Source: Streptomyces achromogenes (GTDB taxonomy: Bacteria > Actinomycetota > Actinomycetes > Streptomycetales > Streptomycetaceae). From it: a stretch of DNA of 64,000 nt. The notes below the pieces were generated by a model. It was not told where the DNA came from and made no database searches. It saw only the letters and a list, made by a program, of their open reading frames with translations. Shown here one piece after another: positions 17,217 to 25,591 of the stretch. Location of the stretch: the NCBI RefSeq assembly GCF_030816715.1, contig NZ_JAUSYH010000001.1, positions 3,410,001 through 3,474,000 on the forward strand. Reading direction: 5' to 3'. Every line of letters starts with the position of its first letter. The stretch's first letter is position 1. The position numbers and the translations under genes were made by a program.

Positions 17217-17741
17217 ATGGACACGTCCTGGTGGCTCGCGCTCGCCGCGGTGGTACTGCTGGCGCTGGTCGCCGCGCTCGTGGACGGCTGGGGTCGCGGG
17301 CGGCGTCCGCGGGGAGGCGGGACCCGGCCGCCGGGTCGGCCGAAGCGTCCGCCGACGGGACGGCCGGCGCGGGGGCGTGATCGCGCGGGGCGGCCGCAGC
17401 CGGCGGAGATCTGGTGGGCGAACGTGCCGTACGAGGACGGGCCGGAGCCGCGGGGGGCCGGGCGACGAGCGACGGCGGGAGACGGGCGGGCCAAGGACCG
17501 GCCGTGTCTGGTGCTGGCGGTGCGCGGCGACCGGGTGACGGTCGCGAAGATCACCAGTAAGTACCGTGACGAGCGGCCCGGGGTGATCCGGCTGCCGCCG
17601 GGCGCGGTCGGGGACGCGCAGGGGCGGCCGAGCTTCCTGGAGACGGAGGAGTTGCGCCAGGTCCGGGTGCGGGAGTTCCGGCGCCGGGTGGGGGTCGTGG
17701 ACCCGGCCCTGTGGGACCAGGTCCGTCATCTGACCGCCTGA
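17217..17741 (+). CDS. Membrane-anchored PemK/MazF-family protein
   Basis: 174 aa. One N-terminal membrane span (WWLALAAVVLLALVAALVDGW) is followed by a roughly 40-residue Arg/Pro/Gly linker. A PemK/MazF-type domain then begins at GRPQPAEIWWANVPYED and includes RPCLVLAVRGDRVTVAKITS, with a FLETEELRQVRV strand. No antitoxin gene of MazE type lies next to it. Its job could be membrane-tethered RNA cleavage, or a non-toxic paralogue. ATG at 17217. Confidence 0.78.
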   Translation: MDTSWWLALAAVVLLALVAALVDGWGRGRRPRGGGTRPPGRPKRPPTGRPARGRDRAGRPQPAEIWWANVPYEDGPEPRGAGRRATAGDGRAKDRPCLVLAVRGDRVTVAKITSKYRDERPGVIRLPPGAVGDAQGRPSFLETEELRQVRVREFRRRVGVVDPALWDQVRHLTA

Positions 17742-17954
17742 GCCGTGCCGTGACCTGGCCGGGTCCCCCGGGCCCTGGCCGGTACCCCGGTCCCCCGGGC
17801 CCGGTACGGCTCCCGGCGATCCCTCCGCGGCCTGCGGACCCGCGGCCGGTATGCCCAGGCGGCCCGCGGTCCCGGCACGGGCCTGCCCGCCTGCGGCCTG
17901 TATGCGCGTAGGCGGCCTGCCGCCCGCGGTCCCGCGCGGCTGCCGGCCTGCGGC

Positions 17955-19200
<1,246 letters not shown>

Positions 19201-19289
19201 GGCTGAGGGCTCCTGTCGGAAGGTGTGGGCAGCGCGGAAACGTGCGTGTGGGACGCCGCGGCTCACGGCCCACGGCGGCAGGGCCTGCG

Positions 19290-19385
19290 TCAACAGATGG
19301 CGCTGGCGAGCCTGCACAGGTCGACGTGCAGCCGCGCCACGAGCAGTGCGCCCGGCGTCTTGTCGCTCACGTCGTTCAGAACCAT
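19290..19385 (-). CDS. Cys-rich-ending leader peptide (putative attenuator) of cysO-cysM
   Basis: 31 codons from ATG 19385 to TGA 19290: starts MVLNDVSDKTPGALLVARLH and continues VDLCRLASAIC, with Cys at residues 24 and 31, Cys being the last codon before the stop. Members of the Streptomyces family of HVDL-R-ASAxC putative leader peptides occur upstream of sulfur-metabolism genes. It lies 89 nt before cysO on the same strand. Ribosome stalling at the Cys codons when cysteine is scarce would plausibly alter folding of the GC-rich spacer. Confidence 0.75.
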   Translation of the reverse strand: MVLNDVSDKTPGALLVARLHVDLCRLASAIC

Positions 19386-19562
19386 GGGCTCATCGTATCG
19401 ATTCCCGGTCAGGTGTCCGGAGTGTGATCCCATATGGCGGACGGATTGTGTCCAGGCGGTGGGATTGCGCCGTTCGGGGCCTTCCCGCGGGGTCGGCCCG
19501 CTCGGCGGGTGCCGGGTTCGCCTCGGGCGGCCCGTCGCGGCCCGTCGCGGCGCGGGGGCAGG

Positions 19563-20147
19563 TCAGACGACGGGCTTTCCCGTCAGGTGGACGCCCGCCG
19601 CGCGCATGTCCTCCAGGGCCCGGTCGGTGGTGTCCTCGGCCACGCCGGCGGTGAGGGACAGCAGGACCTGGGTGCGGAAGCCCGCGCGGGCGGCGTCCAG
19701 GGCGGTGGCCCGCACGCAGTGGTCGGTGGCGATGCCGACGACGTCGACCTCGTCGATCTGCCGGTCGCGCAGCCAGTCGCCGAGGCCGACGCCGTTCTCG
19801 TCGGCGCCTTCGAAGCCGCTGTAGGCGGCGGAGTAGTCGCCTTTGGAGAAGACGGCGTCGACGGCGCCGGAGGCGACGGCCGGGGCGAAGTTGGGGTGGA
19901 AGCCGACGCCCTCGGTGCCGGCGACGCAGTGCGCGGGCCAGGAGTGGACGTAGTCGGGGTTGTCGGCGAAGTGGCCGCCGGGCGCGATGTGGTGGTCGCG
20001 GGTGGCTACGACGTGCCGGTACCCGGCGGGGGCCTGGCCGATCAGTTCGGTGATGGCGGCGGCCACGTCGGCGCCGCCGGCCACCGCGAGGCTGCCTCCC
20101 TCGCAGAAGTCGTTCTGCACGTCTACGACGATCAAGGCGCGGCGCAT
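19563..20147 (-). CDS. pncA: Nicotinamidase / isochorismatase-family hydrolase
   Basis: 194 aa. It converts nicotinamide to nicotinic acid for NAD salvage. Asp of the triad is in LIVVDVQNDF, Lys is in VFSKGDYSAAYSGFEG, and the nucleophile Cys is in GIATDHCVRATALDA. The metal-site residues fit RDHHIAPGGHFADN. Followed (upstream on the strand) by pncB, so the two salvage enzymes are adjacent. ATG at 20147. Confidence 0.9.
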   Translation of the reverse strand: MRRALIVVDVQNDFCEGGSLAVAGGADVAAAITELIGQAPAGYRHVVATRDHHIAPGGHFADNPDYVHSWPAHCVAGTEGVGFHPNFAPAVASGAVDAVFSKGDYSAAYSGFEGADENGVGLGDWLRDRQIDEVDVVGIATDHCVRATALDAARAGFRTQVLLSLTAGVAEDTTDRALEDMRAAGVHLTGKPVV

Positions 20148-20297
20148 GGGCGGTGTCCTTCGGTGGGGGTCCACCGGTTCTTGCGAGCCGGAGGAGGGTG
20201 AAGTAATTGAGCCTAGAGACTTTGCCGGCGGTACGGGAGGGGGCGGGGGCGGGCCCGGCGCGCTCCCGCACGCCGGTTCCGGGGCCCGGGTCGTGTC

Positions 20298-21644
20298 CTA
20301 GTTACCCGACGGGCAGTGCACATACTCCGTGGGGAGGACGGGTTCGCCGCGGGAGAGCTGGGTGGCGGACAGGGGCAGGCCGGCGCGGGCGGCCGTGTGG
20401 CGGTCGCGGACGGTGTCGAGGGGTTCGCGGGCGACGACCTCGCCGGCCCTGACGAGGTCGACGAGCAGCTGGCGGTCGGCCAGGTCGGCGGGGACGTCGC
20501 CGGTGCCGACGACCTCGGCCTCGGCGACGCCGTACGCGTCGAGGCGGCGGGCGGCCCACTTGCGGCCGCCGACCGACGTCTTGCCGCCGGTCGACTTCTT
20601 CGCCACCGGGACGAGCGGGGCGGCCGGGTCGTCGGACTCGGCGCGGGCGACGAGCTTGTAGACCATGGAGGCCGTGGGGTGTCCGGAGCCGGTGACGAGC
20701 TGGGTGCCGACGCCGTAGGCGTCCACGGGGGCCGCGGCGAGGGAGGCGATGGCGTATTCGTCGAGGTCGGAGGTGACGATGATGCGGGTGCCGGTGGCGC
20801 CGAGGTCGTCGAGCTGCTGGCGTACCCGGTGGGCGACGAGGAGGAGGTCGCCGGAGTCGATGCGGACGGCGCCGAGCTCGGGTCCGGCGACGTCGACGGC
20901 GGTGCGGACGGCTTCGGCGACGTCGTAGGTGTCCACGAGGAGGGTGGTGCCCCGGCCGAGGGAGTCGATCTGCGCCCGGAAGGCGTCCCGCTCGGTGTCG
21001 TGCAGGAGGGTGAAGGCGTGGGCGCTGGTGCCGACGGTGGGGATGCCGTAGCGGAAGCCGGCGGCGAGGTCGGATGTGGTGGTGAAGCCGCCGACGTAGG
21101 CGGCGCGGGCGGCGGCGACCGCGGCGAGTTCGTGGGTGCGGCGGGCGCCCATCTCGATGAGGGGGCGCTCGCCTGCGGCGGAGGACATGCGGGAGGCCGC
21201 GGCGGCGATCGCGGAGTCGTGGTTGAGGATGGAGAGGATGACGGTCTCGAGGAGGACGCATTCGGCGAAGGAGCCCTCGACGCGCATGATCGGCGAGCCG
21301 GGGAAGTAGACCTCACCCTCGGGGTAGCCGCTGACGTCACCCGAGAAGCGGTATCCGGCGAGCCAGTCGAGGGTCGTCTCGTCGACGATGTCGCGTTCGC
21401 GCAGGAAGGCGAGGAGGTCGGTGCCGAAGCGGAAGTTCTCCACCGCGTCGAGGACCCGGCCGGTGCCGGCGACGACACCGTAGCGGCGGCCGTCCGGCAG
21501 TCGGCGGGTGAAGACCTCGAACACGCTGCGGCGTTCGGCGGTACCCGCCTTCAACGCGGCCTGCAGCATCGTCAGCTCGTACTGGTCCGTGAAGAGCGCC
21601 GTCGACGGGACTCGCACCGGCAGCCCAAGGTCCGCTGTGTTCAT
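20298..21644 (-). CDS. pncB: Nicotinate phosphoribosyltransferase
   Basis: 448 aa, converting nicotinate plus PRPP to NaMN. Visible landmarks: TALFTDQYELTMLQAAL at the N-terminus, ENFRFGTDLLAFL, GPELGAVRIDSGDL (the conserved RIDSGD core), TSDLDEYAI and YGVGTQLVTG. Full length for the actinobacterial class. Divergent from clpS across about 60 bp, as in mycobacteria. Confidence 0.93.
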   Translation of the reverse strand: MNTADLGLPVRVPSTALFTDQYELTMLQAALKAGTAERRSVFEVFTRRLPDGRRYGVVAGTGRVLDAVENFRFGTDLLAFLRERDIVDETTLDWLAGYRFSGDVSGYPEGEVYFPGSPIMRVEGSFAECVLLETVILSILNHDSAIAAAASRMSSAAGERPLIEMGARRTHELAAVAAARAAYVGGFTTTSDLAAGFRYGIPTVGTSAHAFTLLHDTERDAFRAQIDSLGRGTTLLVDTYDVAEAVRTAVDVAGPELGAVRIDSGDLLLVAHRVRQQLDDLGATGTRIIVTSDLDEYAIASLAAAPVDAYGVGTQLVTGSGHPTASMVYKLVARAESDDPAAPLVPVAKKSTGGKTSVGGRKWAARRLDAYGVAEAEVVGTGDVPADLADRQLLVDLVRAGEVVAREPLDTVRDRHTAARAGLPLSATQLSRGEPVLPTEYVHCPSGN

Positions 21645-21700
21645 GACGAGGATGCTACCCCCTTTTCGTCGGTGTGACGATTTCAGTGCGGCGTGGCAGC

Positions 21701-22018
21701 ATGGGCCTTGTGACGTCACCCGCTCCCCTTGAGATCGAACGCACCGAGTCGGCGGAGGAGGTCTTCGCCGTACCCGAGCCGGACGTCCCCTGGGTCACGA
21801 TCGTGCACAACGACCCGGTCAACCTCATGAGCTACGTGACGTACGTCTTCCAGGCGTACTTCGGCTACTCCAAGGACAAGGCCACCAAGCTCATGCTCGA
21901 CGTCCACCACAAGGGCCGGGCGGTCGTCTCCAGCGGATCCCGCGAGGAGATGGAACGCGACGTGCAGGCCATGCACGGGTACGGCCTGTGGGCCACCCTC
22001 CAGCAGGACCGGAAGTAG
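21701..22018 (+). CDS. clpS: ATP-dependent Clp protease adaptor ClpS
   Basis: 105 aa. N-end-rule adaptor that delivers substrates to ClpAP/ClpC. Core [20 protein letters not shown], then [19 protein letters not shown] and [13 protein letters not shown]; the His/Asp N-degron pocket residues fit. A GTG at 21710 is an alternative start ([11 protein letters not shown]); neither has a strong SD. Confidence 0.92.
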   Translation: MGLVTSPAPLEIERTESAEEVFAVPEPDVPWVTIVHNDPVNLMSYVTYVFQAYFGYSKDKATKLMLDVHHKGRAVVSSGSREEMERDVQAMHGYGLWATLQQDRK

Positions 22019-22029
22019 CCTCCCCTCAT

Positions 22030-22638
22030 ATGCCTGGACACTTCGAACCGCTCCCCGGCGGCGGCGCGGCCGTCGCGCTCGACGACGTCGAGATCTCCAT
22101 CATCCGGTCGCTGGCCGTGCAGCTCCTGGAGCTGATCGGCCCGGGCCCCGCCGAGGACGCCCCCGACGACCCGCTCGCCGAGCTCTTCGCCGAGGGTCCG
22201 AGCGAGCCGCCCGCCGATGCCGTGCTCCGGCGACTGTTCCCGGACGCCTACACCGACCCGGAGGCGACACCGGGCCCGCGGGAGGCGGACGAGCAGAAGG
22301 CGCACTCCGCCGAGTTCCGCCGGTACACGGAGAACGACCTGCGGGCCGGCAAGCGGGAGAACGCCCTCGCGGTGGTCCGCTCGCTGGACGCGCTGGCCTC
22401 CGAGGCGGCCGACGCGGGCGGGGCGGTGCTGAAGCTGACGCCGCAGGAGTCCCAGCAGTGGCTGCGGGCGCTCAACGACCTGCGGCTGGCGATCGGCGCC
22501 CGGCTGGAGATCACCGACGAGGAGGACACCGACCTTCTCTACCGGCTGCCGGACGAGGATCCGCGCAAGCCGATGGTGATGGCGTACCTGTGGCTGGGCG
22601 GACTCCAGGAGACCCTGGTGACGACCCTGATGCCGTAG
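22030..22638 (+). CDS. DUF2017 domain protein
   Basis: 202 aa, 11 bp after clpS and presumably co-transcribed. The beginning ALDDVEISIIRSLAVQLLEL and the C-terminal helical ALVVRSLDALASEAADAGG-type segment, ending in LWLGGLQETLVTTLMP, match the actinobacterial DUF2017 family next to clpS. Probable soluble helical protein of unknown function. ATG at 22030. Confidence 0.85.
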   Translation: MPGHFEPLPGGGAAVALDDVEISIIRSLAVQLLELIGPGPAEDAPDDPLAELFAEGPSEPPADAVLRRLFPDAYTDPEATPGPREADEQKAHSAEFRRYTENDLRAGKRENALAVVRSLDALASEAADAGGAVLKLTPQESQQWLRALNDLRLAIGARLEITDEEDTDLLYRLPDEDPRKPMVMAYLWLGGLQETLVTTLMP

Positions 22639-23003
22639 CCCTTGCCTCCGTAGCCGTTGCCTCCGTAGCCGTTACGCGGAGGTTCCTCCGCATTTCCCGT
22701 TCGCTCAGAGGGCGCTCAAATCCGGATAACGATCGCGTCACCGCGACGGCCGGGAGTGTCCTCTTTGTGTCACGTTCATCCGCTTCTTCTGGTGTCGTGC
22801 GCCACACGTCCGGCCGCTGCTCGATAGTGCGGGCGTGATAGATCTTCACGACCGCCCGGCGAACACCACCCGTATGTTCCGCCGGGTGCGCCACCGAGCC
22901 GGTTGATCGCCGGCCAGGCATCGCTCCATCAGTCCGGGGGGATCGAAACCCGATCCGAGGCCGACGAGAGGTCCGGATCGGCATGGAGAAAGGCGCACCA
23001 CAC
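22639..23003 (+). other. Intergenic: tandem repeat and hairpin before the permease
   Basis: 365 bp without a gene. CTTGCCTCCGTAGCCG is repeated head-to-tail right after the DUF2017 stop, followed by a hairpin GCGGAGG-TT-CCTCCGC (22676-22691). The rest shows nothing clear beyond likely promoter sequence for the permease. Confidence 0.6.
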
Positions 23004-24437
23004 ATGTCCTCCGAGAAGGTCACTGACGCCGCCGTCACTGACACTCCCGAAGAGGGGTACGAACGCGGGCTCGGCAGCCGCCAGGTCCAGATGATCGCGA
23101 TCGGCGGCGCCATCGGCGTCGGCCTCTTCCTGTCCGCCGGGGCGAACATCGCCAAGGCCGGTCCCAGCCTCATCGTGATGTACGCCCTCGCCGGCGTGAT
23201 CGTCTTCTTCATCATGCGGGCGCTCGGCGAGCTGCTGCTGTACCGCCCGGTGTCGGGCTCGTTCGCGGAGTACTCCCGCGAGTTCCTCGGCCCGTTCTTC
23301 GGGTACTTCACCGGCTGGACGTACTGGCTGATGTGGGTCGTCACCGGCATGGCCGAGCTGACGGCCGCCGCGATCTACGTCCAGTTCTGGTTCCCGGCCG
23401 TCCCGCGGTGGGTCACGGCCCTGGTCTTCCTGGTGATCCTCTTCGGGGTGAACCTGATCTCCGTGAAGGTGTTCGGAGAGCTCGAGTTCTGGTTCTCGAT
23501 GGTCAAGGTCACCGCGCTGATCGGCATGATCGTCATCGGTCTGGGCGTCCTCACCTTCGGCTTCAGCTCGGCCGGCGACACCGCCGCCGTCTCCAACCTG
23601 TGGGCCTTCGACGGCTTCTTCCCCAAGGGCGTCGGCTCGTCCCTGATGACCCTGCAGGGCGTCATGTTCGCCTACCTCGCGGTAGAGCTGGTCGGCGTGA
23701 CCGCCGGTGAGTCGGAGAACCCGGAGAAGACGCTGCCGAAGGCCATCAACACGCTGCCGTGGCGCATCGCGCTGTTCTACGTCGGCGCGCTCACCGTCAT
23801 CCTGTGCGTGGTGAAGTGGACCGAGTTCACCGCCGGGGCCTCCCCGTTCGTCGTGGCCTTCGCGAAGATCGGCATCCCGGCGGGCGCGGGCATCGTCAAC
23901 TTCGTCGTGCTGACGGCCGCGCTGTCCTCCTGCAACTCCGGCATGTACTCGACCGGCCGCATGCTGCGCAACCTGGCCGACAGCGGCGAGGCCCCGGCGG
24001 TCTTCCGCAAGCTGTCCGCGTCCAAGGCGCCGGCCTTCGGCATCACGGTCTCGGTGCTCTTCATGGGCATCGGCGTGATCCTGAACTACGTCGTCCCCGA
24101 GAAGGCCTTCGGCTACGTCACCTCCGTCGCCACCGCGGCCGGCATCTGGACGTGGCTGATGATCCTGATCAGCCACGTCCGGTACCGCCGTGCGGTGGTC
24201 GCGGGCCGGCTGCCCGCGTCCAGCTTCCCGGCCCCCGGCGGCTCGGCGTTCAGCTGGGTGGCCATCGTGTTCCTGCTCTTCGTCACCGGCCTGATCGCGT
24301 ACGACGCCGACTCGCGGGTCTGCCTGTACGTGATGGCGGGCTGGGCTGCCGCCCTCGGCGTCGGCTGGGCGGTCCTCAAGAGCCGCAACCCGCAGGTCAC
24401 CGGCCGGCGCGAGCCGGAGTTCGAGAAGGTCGGCTGA
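23004..24437 (+). CDS. Amino acid permease (APC superfamily)
   Basis: 477 aa, about 12 membrane spans, of the amino acid transporter family AAT. The N-terminus RGLGSRQVQMIAIGGAIGVG-type signature, LFLSAGANIAKAGPSL and RALGELLLYRPVSGSFAEYS are characteristic. The motif ELTAAAIYVQFW in helix 4 is close to the D-Ser/D-Ala/Gly and GABA permease branches, but the substrate cannot be fixed. An in-frame ATG at 22983 would add seven residues. It interrupts the clpS-DUF2017-mec neighbourhood conserved in mycobacteria. Confidence 0.88.
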   Translation: MSSEKVTDAAVTDTPEEGYERGLGSRQVQMIAIGGAIGVGLFLSAGANIAKAGPSLIVMYALAGVIVFFIMRALGELLLYRPVSGSFAEYSREFLGPFFGYFTGWTYWLMWVVTGMAELTAAAIYVQFWFPAVPRWVTALVFLVILFGVNLISVKVFGELEFWFSMVKVTALIGMIVIGLGVLTFGFSSAGDTAAVSNLWAFDGFFPKGVGSSLMTLQGVMFAYLAVELVGVTAGESENPEKTLPKAINTLPWRIALFYVGALTVILCVVKWTEFTAGASPFVVAFAKIGIPAGAGIVNFVVLTAALSSCNSGMYSTGRMLRNLADSGEAPAVFRKLSASKAPAFGITVSVLFMGIGVILNYVVPEKAFGYVTSVATAAGIWTWLMILISHVRYRRAVVAGRLPASSFPAPGGSAFSWVAIVFLLFVTGLIAYDADSRVCLYVMAGWAAALGVGWAVLKSRNPQVTGRREPEFEKVG

Positions 24438-24532
24438 CCGCCGGCCGGAATCGCCGCCCGGGCGTTGCGCCCCCAGGGAGCTCTCGTGGCGCCCCCCGCG
24501 GCGGGACGCCCGGGCCCGGCCGTCCGCGATGT

Positions 24533-24569
24533 GGGCCGTTCCGTACCACCCCTCGGTACGGAACGGCCC
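24533..24569 (+). terminator. Terminator-like hairpin before mec
   Basis: Perfect 15-bp arms GGGCCGTTCCGTACC / GGTACGGAACGGCCC with a 7-nt loop, then TTTGCTT. It ends 20 nt before the mec ATG, so it may terminate the permease transcript and also lie in the mec 5' UTR or promoter. Confidence 0.8.
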
Positions 24570-24589
24570 CTTTGCTTATCCTGGCGACC

Positions 24590-25012
24590 ATGCTGACCAT
24601 CACCCAGGACCTGCACGACCGGATCGTCGCCCACGCGCGCAAGGACCACCCCGACGAGGCGTGCGGCGTCGTCGCGGGCCCGGCGGGCACGGACCGCCCC
24701 GAGCGCTTCGTCCCGATGCTGAACGCGGCCATGTCCCCCACGTTCTACGAGTTCGACTCGGGCGACCTGCTCAAGCTGTACCGCGAGATGGACGACCGCG
24801 ACGAGGAGCCGGTGGTCATCTACCACTCCCACACCGCGACCGAGGCCCACCCCTCCCGCACCGACATCTCCTACGCCAACGAGCCCGGCGCGCACTACGT
24901 CCTGGTCTCCACCGCCGACACCGACGGCCTCGGCGAGTTCCAGTTCCGCTCGTTCCGCATCGTGGACGGCGTGGTCACGGAGGAGGACGTCCGGGTGGTG
25001 GAGGCGTACTGA
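24590..25012 (+). CDS. mec: JAMM/MPN metalloprotease, CysO-cysteine hydrolase (Mec)
   Basis: 140 aa. The JAMM zinc motif is visible as HSHTATEAHPSRTD (HxHx7SxxD), with an upstream Glu in the DEACGVVAG region and SPTFYEFDSGDLL. In mycobacteria Mec releases cysteine from CysO-Cys; here it is about 5.4 kb from cysO. It is also the best candidate to trim the Met-Ala tail of CysO. ATG at 24590 with 20 nt after the hairpin. Confidence 0.88.
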   Translation: MLTITQDLHDRIVAHARKDHPDEACGVVAGPAGTDRPERFVPMLNAAMSPTFYEFDSGDLLKLYREMDDRDEEPVVIYHSHTATEAHPSRTDISYANEPGAHYVLVSTADTDGLGEFQFRSFRIVDGVVTEEDVRVVEAY

Positions 25013-25041
25013 GCCGCCCCCGCGGGGCGCCGGCCGGGTCG

Positions 25042-25398
25042 CTACGCCGCCGCGGAGTCGAGCAGGGCGCGGACGGGGCGCCACAGCTGGGGGCCCGCGG
25101 GCCCGTCGGCCACGGGGACACCGTTGTCAGGGGTGGTGCGCCAGACGAGGCCGTCCGGGTGGTGCAGGACGGCCGTGATCTCGTCCGGGGTGGGGGGCGC
25201 CGCGTTGCCGCGCAGGTAGACCGCCCGCAGGCCCAGGTTGCGGAGCCGGGTCAGGGCGCGGGCGCGGTTGTGGGCGTGGACGAGGAAGCGGACGTCCGTG
25301 GAGGGGCCTGGAAGGCCCTCCCGGGCCGCGGGGCGGGGCAGGTTCAGCGCCACCACCACCATGCCGTCGGGCAGCTTGCAGAAGCCTCCTGCGGCCAT
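25042..25398 (-). CDS. Conserved-looking small protein of unknown function
   Basis: 118 aa, not recognised. It shows a beta-strand-like VVVALNLPRP, a helical ARALTRLRNLGLRAVYLRGN segment and PPTPDEITAVLHHPDGLVWR. No membrane span or signal. It is convergent with mec by 29 bp. Coding is supported by codon bias and a plausible ATG, but no family is claimed. Confidence 0.6.
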   Translation of the reverse strand: MAAGGFCKLPDGMVVVALNLPRPAAREGLPGPSTDVRFLVHAHNRARALTRLRNLGLRAVYLRGNAAPPTPDEITAVLHHPDGLVWRTTPDNGVPVADGPAGPQLWRPVRALLDSAAA

Positions 25399-25591
25399 GC
25401 GGTCACACCCCCGTGCGCGTCGGTATCGGCATGGGCGCCCAAGGCGGCGCCGATGCGCTGGTCAGAGTCCGTGTCGGTGCTGGTGTCCAGGGGACTGTCA
25501 ATAAGAAGAGCACAGGAGGCACCTAAACACGATCGGCGGCAACCCGCCAGGGGGTTGCCGCCGATGCGCGTCTGACCTGCTGAAACGTCGA

